This document shows positions 16,842 through 23,888 of a DNA stretch of 29,378 bases, piece after piece. The notes below the pieces were generated by a model. The model was not told where the DNA came from. It searched no databases and saw only the letters and a program-made list of their open reading frames with translations. The translations under genes were made by a program, and so were the position numbers. Position 1 is the stretch's first letter. Every line of letters begins with the position of its first letter. The stretch is from AM-2324 sp042091035 (lineage in GTDB: Bacteria; Bacteroidota; Bacteroidia; Chitinophagales; Saprospiraceae): contig JBELIG010000017.1 of NCBI GenBank assembly GCA_042091035.1, positions 1 to 29,378 of the forward strand. Direction: 5' to 3'.

Positions 16842-17587
16842 AAAAAAGAATTATACCCTGTTTGGACATCAAGGATGGACGGACTGTAAAAGGCATAAAT
16901 TTTGTAGGTCTCAGAGATGCTGGAGATCCGGTAGAACTAGCAAAACGTTATGCCAATGAAGGAGCAGATGAACTCGTGTTTTTAGATATCACAGCAACCA
17001 TTGAGAAACGTCGAACACTGCTTGATTTGGTGGCGAGAGTTGCTCGACAGATCGATATTCCATTTACAGTTGGTGGTGGCGTAAATACCTTGGAGGCAGC
17101 TGGGGAATTGATTTCTGCTGGAGCTGATAAGGTTGCTGTAAATTCAGCTGCGGTCAAGAGGCCTGAACTTATAAGGGAAATTGCTGCTGCTTTTGGACGG
17201 CAGTGTCTAGTCCTAGCAATAGATGCAAAGAAGTTAGGTGATGCCTGGAAGGTTTTTGTTAAGGGTGGGCGTGAAGATACAGGCTTACTTGCTATGGATT
17301 GGGCACAGCGAGTAGTTGAACTCGGTGCAGGTGAGTTATTACTGACCTCTATGAACAGTGATGGTACTCAAGATGGATTTGCATTAGACATAGTTGGTGA
17401 GATTAGTCGAGCGGTAAATGTTCCTGTTATTGCTTCGGGAGGAGCAGGCAGGCAAGAAGATTTTATGCAATTATTTAAAAAAACAAATGCAACGGCTGGG
17501 CTTGCCGCTAGTGTTTTTCATTTTGAAAGAATAAAGATTGGAGCATTAAAAATGTATTTAAAAGAACAAGGAATATGGATGCGATAA
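16835..17587 (+). CDS. hisF: Imidazole glycerol phosphate synthase, cyclase subunit
   Basis: The (beta-alpha)8 barrel partner of HisH; it uses ammonia to close the imidazole ring and release AICAR. It has 250 residues. Visible motifs are RIIPCLDIKDGRTVKGINF (catalytic Asp), ELVFLDITAT, IPFTVGGGVNTLE, GADKVAVNSAAV, GELLLTSMNSDGTQDGF (second catalytic Asp in the loop) and VIASGGAGRQEDF. The ATG at 16835 lies seven bases inside hisA, and its end overlaps hisIE by 13 bases. Confidence 0.97.
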   Translation: MLKKRIIPCLDIKDGRTVKGINFVGLRDAGDPVELAKRYANEGADELVFLDITATIEKRRTLLDLVARVARQIDIPFTVGGGVNTLEAAGELISAGADKVAVNSAAVKRPELIREIAAAFGRQCLVLAIDAKKLGDAWKVFVKGGREDTGLLAMDWAQRVVELGAGELLLTSMNSDGTQDGFALDIVGEISRAVNVPVIASGGAGRQEDFMQLFKKTNATAGLAASVFHFERIKIGALKMYLKEQGIWMR

Positions 17588-18177
17588 ATTTAGATTTTAA
17601 AAAGGGTGATGAACTTATACCTGCCATAATACAAGATGATCGGACGGCTAAGGTTCTTATGCTAGGTTATATGAATGTGGAAGCATTTGAACAAACGAAA
17701 TCAACTGGAAATGTAGTCTTCTACAGCCGATCTAAAGAGCGTTTGTGGATGAAAGGAGAAACATCAGGCAATATTTTAAGTGTGCGATCTATTCAAAAAG
17801 ATTGCGATAAGGACTGCCTGCTTATAAAGGTAATTCCGGCTGGGCCAGTTTGCCATACAGGTGCAGAAAATTGTTTTAGTGATGGCACTAATAAAGGGTA
17901 TTTGTACGCTTTAGAAGAACGTATTTCGGAACGTATAGACCTTGATGTAGATGACTCTTACACAAATAAGTTGTATCGATCAGGGATGAATAAAATGGCA
18001 CAAAAGGTAGGAGAAGAGGCTGTAGAGCTTGTCATAGAGGCAAAAGATGATAATGCGGATTTGTTTAAAGAGGAGGCAGCGGATCTTCTTTATCACATGC
18101 TGATACTATTAAAAGCAAAGGGGTTTTCATTAGAAGATATTGAGGAGGTACTTTATGAACGAGCCAATAGTAAATAA
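17575..18177 (+). CDS. hisIE: Phosphoribosyl-AMP cyclohydrolase / phosphoribosyl-ATP pyrophosphatase
   Basis: A fused enzyme for steps two and three of the pathway. The N-terminal HisI domain (about 1-110) has VLMLGYMNVEAF, VVFYSRSKERLWMKGETSGN, DCDKDCLL and GPVCHTG, which provide the metal-binding cysteines and Asp cluster. The C-terminal HisE domain (about 112-200) has QKVGEEAVELVIEAK and LFKEEAADLLYHMLILL, the acidic helices that bind magnesium and substrate. It is the last gene of the operon. No terminator hairpin follows; the next gene has its own promoter. Confidence 0.97.
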   Translation: MDAINLDFKKGDELIPAIIQDDRTAKVLMLGYMNVEAFEQTKSTGNVVFYSRSKERLWMKGETSGNILSVRSIQKDCDKDCLLIKVIPAGPVCHTGAENCFSDGTNKGYLYALEERISERIDLDVDDSYTNKLYRSGMNKMAQKVGEEAVELVIEAKDDNADLFKEEAADLLYHMLILLKAKGFSLEDIEEVLYERANSK

Positions 18178-18216
18178 ACATGAAATTTTTATAGTTCAAG
18201 ATCTTCGTATATATTT

Positions 18217-18247
18217 TTTGTTGTTGTCAGCACAAATATTAAATTTG
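18217..18247 (+). promoter_or_regulatory. Bacteroidota consensus promoter for the 86-residue protein
   Basis: TTTG at 18217-18220, exactly 19 bases, then TAAATTTG at 18240-18247, a full match to TTTG-N19-TAnnTTTG. Predicted transcription start near 18254, about 30 bases before the ATG at 18284. It separates the downstream genes from the histidine operon. Confidence 0.72.
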
Positions 18248-18283
18248 GAAAGATTATTTATTAAACCTTAATCCAATAAAAAA

Positions 18284-18544
18284 ATGGGCTATTACAAAAC
18301 TATTGATGGGAAAAAGTATGACGGTGAGTTGATTGAACTTGCTGAGAAACTAACCTCAGGAGCTGGCGACGGACGTATTTCAAAGGCTGATGCTGAAAAA
18401 ATTCTCGAAGCTGTAAAAGATGGTGATTCTTATACGGATGTAGAAAAAGATACCATGTCTTATTTAAGAGAAAATTTCAAGTGGACAGACGCATCTGATG
18501 AGTGGTTCAGAACTGAAATCAGAAAATGGGCTGCATCTAAGTAA
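18284..18544 (+). CDS. Small acidic protein of unknown function with an EF-hand-like stretch
   Basis: An 86-residue soluble protein with no signal peptide, rich in Asp, Glu and Lys. Residues around SGAGDGRISKADAEKILEAV resemble the second half of a calcium-binding EF-hand loop followed by its exiting helix. The acidic residues expected at loop positions 1 and 3 are Ser and Ala, so calcium binding is doubtful. The rest, DGDSYTDVEKDTMSYLRENFKWT then DEWFRTEIRKWAASK, is amphipathic and helical. It looks like a conserved small protein, but I cannot name a function. It has a full consensus promoter upstream and an intrinsic terminator 16 bases after its stop, so it is an independent and probably well-expressed gene. 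Confidence 0.82.
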   Translation: MGYYKTIDGKKYDGELIELAEKLTSGAGDGRISKADAEKILEAVKDGDSYTDVEKDTMSYLRENFKWTDASDEWFRTEIRKWAASK

Positions 18545-18559
18545 TATCTTAGTATTAGC

Positions 18560-18595
18560 AAAAAAAGGTTGTCAATTTATTGCCAACCTTTTTTT
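18560..18595. terminator. Intrinsic terminator after the 86-residue protein gene
   Basis: Arm AAAAAAAGGTTG (18560-18571) pairs with CAACCTTTTTTT (18584-18595); two further pairs extend it towards the loop past one mismatch. A T-rich tail follows. The Crp/Fnr gene starts only 26 bases later, so this terminator lies almost at that gene's start and may set how much read-through reaches it. Confidence 0.85.
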
Positions 18596-18620
18596 ATTTT
18601 TATAAATAAAAGAAAGCAGT

Positions 18621-19199
18621 ATGAGGGATGACTTTAAGGCCTACCTAAATGAGATCTGTACAATTAAGTCAGACGCGATGGACGAGTTATTGGATTTGTT
18701 TAGACCGACTAATCTTAGTGCAAAACAGTTTTTTGTACGAGCAGGGGCTTATGCCGATAAAGTTGGCTTCTTAAGAGTCGGAGTTGTTCGAGCTTTTTTT
18801 GTGAATGATGCGGGTAAGGAGTATACTAAGCAATTTTTTGTTGGCCCTTCTTTGATTGGTGCTTATACCTCCTTGCTGACAAAGCAAGCCAACAGAATCG
18901 CACAACAAGCTCTTGTAGATTGTGAAATTCTGGAAGCAAACTATTCGGATCTTGAAGCACTTTACAAAAAGCATCACAGTCTAGAACATTTGGGTAGGAA
19001 GATCGCAGAGTTCTATTTTCTTGAAAAAGAGCAAAAGGAGCTGGAAATGGGATTGCTTGATGCCGATCAACGTTATGATATTTTTAGAGATAGATTCCCT
19101 CATTTAGAATCATTAATAGCCCAGTATCATATTGCTTCCTATCTTGGGATATCTCCCACGCAGCTCAGCCGTATCAGAAATAAAAAGGCTGGATTTTGA
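18621..19199 (+). CDS. Crp/Fnr-family transcriptional regulator
   Basis: A 192-residue regulator with an N-terminal cyclic-nucleotide-binding-like beta roll (about 20-115; FFVRAGAYADKVGFLRVGVVRAFF) and a C-terminal helix-turn-helix (HIASYLGISPTQLSRIRN, about 169-186). Typical cAMP-binding residues (the RxAT/S motif) and Fnr-type cysteines are absent, so the effector, if any, is unknown. This type is abundant in Bacteroidota. The gene begins 26 bases after a terminator, leaving little room for a separate promoter. A 14-bp palindrome follows its stop codon and precedes the lipoprotein gene, a plausible operator for this protein. The downstream lipoprotein, DUF1772-like and thioesterase genes may be its targets. 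Confidence 0.88.
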   Translation: MRDDFKAYLNEICTIKSDAMDELLDLFRPTNLSAKQFFVRAGAYADKVGFLRVGVVRAFFVNDAGKEYTKQFFVGPSLIGAYTSLLTKQANRIAQQALVDCEILEANYSDLEALYKKHHSLEHLGRKIAEFYFLEKEQKELEMGLLDADQRYDIFRDRFPHLESLIAQYHIASYLGISPTQLSRIRNKKAGF

Positions 19200-19203
19200 T
19201 TCC

Positions 19204-19217
19204 TTTACATATGTAAA
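19204..19217. promoter_or_regulatory. 14-bp perfect palindrome, candidate operator
   Basis: TTTACATATGTAAA is its own reverse complement and lies five bases after the Crp/Fnr stop codon and 61 bases before the lipoprotein ATG. Size and symmetry suit a dimeric helix-turn-helix regulator. The core TTTACATATGT recurs at 10450-10460, overlapping the -7 element of the GNAT gene. Operator function is inferred only. Confidence 0.4.
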
Positions 19218-19278
19218 TGAAATACTTGTCATGAGGCTTGATATTTGTGTTTAAATCTATTTTAAAAGTTATTTTGAA

Positions 19279-20373
19279 ATGAAAGTAAACACAATATCTA
19301 TTTGTAAGGCATTCGCGTTTTTACCATTGATTGGTCTTGTTTTTTTAACTAGCTGTTCTATTCGTCCAGTAGCATGGAAACCAATGCCAGCTCCTGTCTT
19401 TGAGTCAGAATTGGAGCTTAATACCGAACTTGTTGCAAGTGAAAAGATTGATTTGCTTGGCTATTATGGTGCCGAGGATTTTGTTGTCGATTCTTTAGGG
19501 TTCCTCTACACTGGAGTTCATTCTAGTCCTACGGATTTTAGTAAGGGTGCAATCCTAAGGTTTAAAAAGGATGGTTCAGCTGAAGAATTCATGAAAACAT
19601 CTGGATGGGTTACTGGTATGTCCTTTGATCGGACAGGTGGATTGCTTGCCTTGATGCATGGAGTTGGGCTCTTGCGAATTAAAGCTGGAGTAGTGGATAC
19701 CTTGCTCACCCATACCTCGGACGGAATGCCATTGCTTATGGGTGCTGGTTTGAAGATAGATCGAGAGGGATTTATTTATTTTACAAATCTTTCATCTACC
19801 AATAAGCCTAGTCCTAAATATTTCAATAAGTTAATTCTGGAGATGAAACCTACCGGTGGAGTCTATCGCTATGATCCAACACAAGACCTTGTTACAGAAA
19901 TTTCTTCTGGAAACTATTTTGGCAATGGTTTAGAGTTGTCAGAAAATGAGGATTTTTTATTGGTCTCGGAGACTTCTAAGTACAGAATTTTAAAATACTG
20001 GCTGAAAGGGCCAAAAGCAGGAACGAAAGAAGTTTTTGCGGATAATCTACCTGGTTTTCCAAACAATATATCAAGGGGTGAAAATGGGAATTATTGGATT
20101 GGCTTTACCACAAAAAGAAATACGCAGCTTGACCAGCTTCACACAAAGCCTGGGATGAAGAAGATAGTTTATGGTTTGCCTTCTTTTTTACAACCTGCGC
20201 CGGAAGCTTTTGGGATGGTCCTAGAGTTAGACGACTCTGGAAAGATAACTAGGGCATTGTTTGATCCTAAAGGGGAATGTGTCAAAGAAGCCGGTGCTGT
20301 TTTTGAAAATGACGGGTGCTTATTTCTTGGTGGTGACGTGGTTCAATATGTCTCAAAGTTCAAAATAAAATGA
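19279..20373 (+). CDS. Beta-propeller lipoprotein, SMP-30/strictosidine-synthase-like
   Basis: A 364-residue lipoprotein. The signal peptide ends in a lipobox, VFLTSC, with Cys at about residue 26. The rest has the repeated four-strand pattern of six-bladed propellers: EDFVVDSLGFLYTGVHS, GMSFDRTGGLLALMHG, GLKIDREGFIYFTNLSS, GNGLELSENEDFLLVSETSKYRILKYWLKG and FPNNISRGENGNYWIGF. The NG-x-x-L-S, VSET and FPNNIS blocks are typical of strictosidine-synthase-like, APMAP and SMP-30 proteins, which include lactonases and arylesterases. The substrate is unknown. It ends one base before the next gene, so the two are co-transcribed. Confidence 0.8.
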   Translation: MKVNTISICKAFAFLPLIGLVFLTSCSIRPVAWKPMPAPVFESELELNTELVASEKIDLLGYYGAEDFVVDSLGFLYTGVHSSPTDFSKGAILRFKKDGSAEEFMKTSGWVTGMSFDRTGGLLALMHGVGLLRIKAGVVDTLLTHTSDGMPLLMGAGLKIDREGFIYFTNLSSTNKPSPKYFNKLILEMKPTGGVYRYDPTQDLVTEISSGNYFGNGLELSENEDFLLVSETSKYRILKYWLKGPKAGTKEVFADNLPGFPNNISRGENGNYWIGFTTKRNTQLDQLHTKPGMKKIVYGLPSFLQPAPEAFGMVLELDDSGKITRALFDPKGECVKEAGAVFENDGCLFLGGDVVQYVSKFKIK

Positions 20374-20374
20374 T

Positions 20375-20812
20375 ATGGATGTTTTAATCATAATCACAAG
20401 TGCAATACTTGGGGTCTTCTTGGGGGCTCAACTAGCAGAGGCTTTTCTCATAGTACCTTATTGGAAGTCACTTTCTAAGGAGCAGTTTTATGTTTTTTAT
20501 GAAAGATATGGAGCAGGTATTCATCGGTTTTTTGCGCCACTAACAATTGCTTCAGGTCTCTTGCCAGTTCTGCTATTGATCTTATCTTATATAAAGTCTG
20601 ATGAGCGATTTTCTTGGATAGTAGGTTTAGTTGCTTGTGTAGTTCTTTTCTTTGGGACTTATTTTGTTTATTTCAAAGCAGCCAACGAGGCCTTTACTAA
20701 GGGAACATTTGATAGTGGAAAATTGAAAATAGAATTGATACGTTGGGGACGATGGCATTGGTTTCGTATTGTTTTTGAAGCACTGGCTTTTTTTATTTTA
20801 CTTATGTTATAG
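20375..20812 (+). CDS. DUF1772-like small membrane protein
   Basis: A 145-residue protein with four predicted membrane helices (about 3-25, 50-72, 80-101 and 127-145) and a conserved-looking W-x-R-x-H-W-F-R-segment before the last helix. The overall pattern, with an early segment like LGAQLAEAFLIVPYWKSL and a late WGRWHWFRI, matches DUF1772 (anthrone oxygenase-like) proteins, whose function in bacteria is not settled. It follows the propeller lipoprotein by one base. Confidence 0.6.
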   Translation: MDVLIIITSAILGVFLGAQLAEAFLIVPYWKSLSKEQFYVFYERYGAGIHRFFAPLTIASGLLPVLLLILSYIKSDERFSWIVGLVACVVLFFGTYFVYFKAANEAFTKGTFDSGKLKIELIRWGRWHWFRIVFEALAFFILLML

Positions 20813-20881
20813 GCTGGATTTTATTTGAGTCAAAACTAATTTAAATCCTTAAATTGTATTTGAATTAATTTATTGGCTTAA

Positions 20882-21328
20882 ATGAATAATATGGATGATT
20901 TACACTACGACAAACTTCGAAGCATGTATCTCAGGGCGAAGGTCAATACAGAGGTCTATGATACGACTACTTGCCTCATAAAGGAAGGAGAAGCTCAAAT
21001 TGGATTGACCTTGTCAGAGAAATACTTTCATGCACTTGGAGCCATCCACGGTTCAGTTTATTTTAAATTACTCGATGATGCTGCTTTTTTTGCGGTTAGT
21101 TCTCTTGTTACAGATGTTTTTGTGCTAACAACTTCCTTTAACATTCAGATGATTCGTCCGGTAAGTACTGGAGATATAAAAGCCATTGGAACAGTTCGCT
21201 TCAAATCTAAGAATCTATTTGTTGCTGAATCTACGCTGTTCGATGAAAAGGGTCGGGAAATTGGATTTGGAACGGGTAATTTCGCGAAGAGTAAAATTGT
21301 ACTTTCAGAGGAGATCGGATATAAATAG
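20882..21328 (+). CDS. PaaI-type hotdog-fold thioesterase
   Basis: A 148-residue single hotdog domain. The block YFHALGAIHGSVYFKLLDDAAFFAVSSL is the PaaI/YbgC-like active-site helix, with His and a downstream Asp. SFNIQMIRPVSTGDIKAIGTVRFKSKNLFVAESTLFDEKGREIGFGTGNF forms the later strands. It probably hydrolyses an acyl-CoA thioester; the acyl group is unknown. It lies 69 bases after the DUF1772-like gene with no terminator between. Its last 42 codons have a decayed copy at 23674-23802. Confidence 0.88.
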   Translation: MNNMDDLHYDKLRSMYLRAKVNTEVYDTTTCLIKEGEAQIGLTLSEKYFHALGAIHGSVYFKLLDDAAFFAVSSLVTDVFVLTTSFNIQMIRPVSTGDIKAIGTVRFKSKNLFVAESTLFDEKGREIGFGTGNFAKSKIVLSEEIGYK

Positions 21329-21333
21329 ACGTG

Positions 21334-21365
21334 TTTTGCTTAAGGTGCTGTTTTTCATAGGTTTG
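21334..21365 (+). promoter_or_regulatory. Bacteroidota consensus promoter for the CRTAC1-like gene
   Basis: TTTTG at 21334-21338, exactly 19 bases, then TAGGTTTG at 21358-21365, a complete match to the Bacteroidota pattern. It begins six bases after the thioesterase stop codon. Predicted start near 21372, giving an untranslated leader of about 88 bases before the ATG at 21460. Confidence 0.7.
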
Positions 21366-21459
21366 TAATATTTTAGTTTTAGTCAACTACGTTTTAAATT
21401 TTCGAAATCAAAAAATAGTTTTAGTTGTATTCATTGTTTGTTATTAAATAATACGGACA

Positions 21460-23673
21460 ATGAAAAAGTGTTTATTCCTAATTATAATTCTTTTTTCCTG
21501 CTCAAGGACCGATAAATCAGAAATAAAGCTTTCTGATGAAACTGATGAGATGGTTGTTGAACTGCAGGATATTTATCAAAATGGAAACCCTGACTTGCAT
21601 TATCATTTGAATTCAAAATTAGCAGAACTTAAAAAAGCAGAATTGCAAGTTGCTCCAGATAGTGAAAAAATTAACATCTGGTTCCAATATTGTAGTCAAC
21701 TATTATTTGCTGGTCAGTTAGAGATGTGTATCAATGAAATTGAGACTTTCATTTCGAAGCGTAATTTGAATTATTCGAATTTCGCAAGACAAGGAGTTTT
21801 TCCTATAATTGAACTCCTAGCTCTAGCATATCTAAGGAAAGGAGAATTGGATAATTGTAGAATTAACCACAATGAATTCTCTTGCATACTTCCCCTTCAG
21901 CCTAAAGGCTTTCATGTCGACAAATCAGGTTCTGAAAAGGCGATTGAAATATATACTATAATCCTGAAAAATAATCCTTCTATTCGTAACCAATGGTTAT
22001 TGAATCTGGCATATATGACTCTAGGGCTATACCCAGATGAAGTTCCGAAGGCAGTATTGTTGGATTATCCGAATTGGGACAATGAAGTTGAAGATTTTCC
22101 AGCTTTTGAGGAAAAAGCATCTGCTTTGGGGATTGCTGCAAACGGTTTATCTGGAGGAGTTTGTTCAGAGGATTTTGATGGAGATGGCTTGCTTGATTTA
22201 TTTATTACATCTTACGGCATGCAGGATCAGTGTCAATTCTACAAAAATACTGGAAGTGGCTTTGTGGATAAAACTGAAGAAAGTGGTTTGAAAGGAATAG
22301 TGAGCGGCTTGAATTGTATTCATGCAGATTATGACAATGATGGTGATCAGGATATTCTTGTTTTAAGAGGTGGCTGGCTGGATGCCGGTGGGAAACACCC
22401 GAATTCATTATTGCAAAATGATGGTAATGGATATTTTAGAGATGTATCCAAATCAGCCGGAATACTTTCTTACAGACCTACTCAGACAGCAGCATGGGCA
22501 GATATAAATGGAGATGGATATCTTGACCTTTTTATAGGAAATGAATCAAAAGGTGAGCAGCAACATCCATGTGAGTTATTTATAAATCAGAAAAATGGCA
22601 CCTTTAAGGAAGAAGCTTTGGAACATGGACTTGGTCTTTTAAGAGGATTTATCAAAGGTGTAAGTTTTGGTGATTTTAACAATGACAAATGGCCGGATTT
22701 GTTTGTTTCGGTAATGGGGGGAGAAAATTATTTATTCAAAAATAATCAAGGTCGATTTATTGACGTATCAGCATCCGCAGGAATCAAAGATCCAATATTT
22801 AGTTTTCCTTGTTGGTTTTGGGATGTTAATAACGACGGGTATGATGATATACTAGTAAATAGTTACGATCCTCGTAATTTGGAAGATGTCCCTGTTGTCT
22901 TTGTTAAGGAATTATCAGGAGTAAAAAGTGGTTCGGAATTGTCAAGGCTTTACCTAAATAATGGAGATAATACTTTTTCTGAGTCCTCAGAAGCCTTCGG
23001 AATAGATATTTCTTTCTTTGCCATGGGATCTAATTTTGGAGACCTAGATAATGATGGTTGGCTGGACTTTTATATAGGAACAGGTGCTCCTGAGATGAGT
23101 GCTTTGATACCGAATCGTATGTTCAAAAATAATGGTGGGCAAACTTTTTCAGAAGTTACTTCTGCAGGTAGATTTGGACACATTCAAAAAGGTCATGGTG
23201 TAAGTTTTGCAGACTTCGATCAAGACGGAGATCAGGATGTATACGCAGTACTTGGAGGTGCCTTTGAAGGAGATTTATTTCAAAATGTTTACTTTGACAA
23301 TCCAATAAATGATAATAATTGGATTGTAATTGAACTCAAAGGTAATAGAACGAATACAAGTGCGATTGGAACTAAAATTTGTGTAAGGCTTGAAGGAGGA
23401 AGACAAATCTTCGCTACTGTAAATACAGGTGGTAGTTTTGGTTCAAATTCTTTACAGGCAGAGCTTGGAATTGGAGGTGCAGAAAAAATTGAATCAATTG
23501 AGGTGTTTTGGCAAAATAGTCCGAATCAGATCATCCGGAATGTACTTCCGAATAATAAGTATAGAATCACAGAAGGATCAAATGTAGCAGAAAAAAGAAA
23601 TTATAAAGCAATTGATTTTTTTAAGGATTCAGGTCCGGAACATATGGACCACATGCATCGTAAGTCAAAATAG
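21460..23673 (+). CDS. CRTAC1-like lipoprotein with FG-GAP/VCBS repeats and ASPIC/UnbV domain
   Basis: A 737-residue surface or periplasmic lipoprotein. The signal peptide ends in a lipobox, LFSC, with Cys14. Residues 20 to about 225 look helical and TPR-like. From residue 238 on there are seven Asp-rich calcium-binding motifs of the D-x-[DN]-x-D-G type, such as DFDGDGLLDLF, DYDNDGDQDIL, DINGDGYLDLF, DLDNDGWLDFY and DFDQDGDQDVY; they form an integrin-like propeller. The end (about 620-705), including SAIGTKICVRL and GSNSLQAELGIGG, is an ASPIC/UnbV domain. Such proteins are common in Bacteroidota and are presumed to bind polysaccharide or protein; the function is not established. It has its own promoter, and its stop codon abuts a thioesterase gene fragment. 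Confidence 0.9.
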   Translation: MKKCLFLIIILFSCSRTDKSEIKLSDETDEMVVELQDIYQNGNPDLHYHLNSKLAELKKAELQVAPDSEKINIWFQYCSQLLFAGQLEMCINEIETFISKRNLNYSNFARQGVFPIIELLALAYLRKGELDNCRINHNEFSCILPLQPKGFHVDKSGSEKAIEIYTIILKNNPSIRNQWLLNLAYMTLGLYPDEVPKAVLLDYPNWDNEVEDFPAFEEKASALGIAANGLSGGVCSEDFDGDGLLDLFITSYGMQDQCQFYKNTGSGFVDKTEESGLKGIVSGLNCIHADYDNDGDQDILVLRGGWLDAGGKHPNSLLQNDGNGYFRDVSKSAGILSYRPTQTAAWADINGDGYLDLFIGNESKGEQQHPCELFINQKNGTFKEEALEHGLGLLRGFIKGVSFGDFNNDKWPDLFVSVMGGENYLFKNNQGRFIDVSASAGIKDPIFSFPCWFWDVNNDGYDDILVNSYDPRNLEDVPVVFVKELSGVKSGSELSRLYLNNGDNTFSESSEAFGIDISFFAMGSNFGDLDNDGWLDFYIGTGAPEMSALIPNRMFKNNGGQTFSEVTSAGRFGHIQKGHGVSFADFDQDGDQDVYAVLGGAFEGDLFQNVYFDNPINDNNWIVIELKGNRTNTSAIGTKICVRLEGGRQIFATVNTGGSFGSNSLQAELGIGGAEKIESIEVFWQNSPNQIIRNVLPNNKYRITEGSNVAEKRNYKAIDFFKDSGPEHMDHMHRKSK

Positions 23674-23802
23674 AAATCTAAGAATCTATTTGTTGCTGCA
23701 TCTACTCTGTTCTACGAAAAGGGTCGCGAAATTAAATTTTGAACGGGTGATTTCGCGCAGAGTAATATAGGTCTTTCTGAAGATACAGGTTATAGGTTGT
23801 AG
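23674..23802 (+). pseudogene. Decayed 3' fragment of a PaaI-type thioesterase gene
   Basis: In frame this reads KSKNLFVAASTLFYEKGREIKF, stop, TGDFAQSNIGLSEDTGYRL, stop. It matches the last 41 residues of the thioesterase at 20882-21328 at 30 of 41 positions, and about 101 of 123 bases by hand count. No gap is needed up to the penultimate codon. A Gly codon has become TGA, so the fragment is interrupted, and no 5' part of the gene is present. Similarity begins exactly after the stop codon of the CRTAC1-like gene. This shows that a duplicated thioesterase copy once lay here and was truncated. Confidence 0.88.
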
Positions 23803-23813
23803 TTTGCAAGTGA

Positions 23814-23844
23814 TTTGTTGTCAGAAGATTATCTACTACTTTTA
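23814..23844 (+). promoter_or_regulatory. Probable promoter of the CotH-family gene
   Basis: TTTG at 23814-23817, 19 bases, then TACTTTTA at 23837-23844, seven of eight matches to TAnnTTTG. The predicted start near 23851 lies about 38 bases before the ATG at 23889. It sits just after the thioesterase fragment. Confidence 0.5.
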
Positions 23845-23888
23845 AAGTAATTAAATAAGGTGTATATTAAGGTAAATTACAACAAAAA

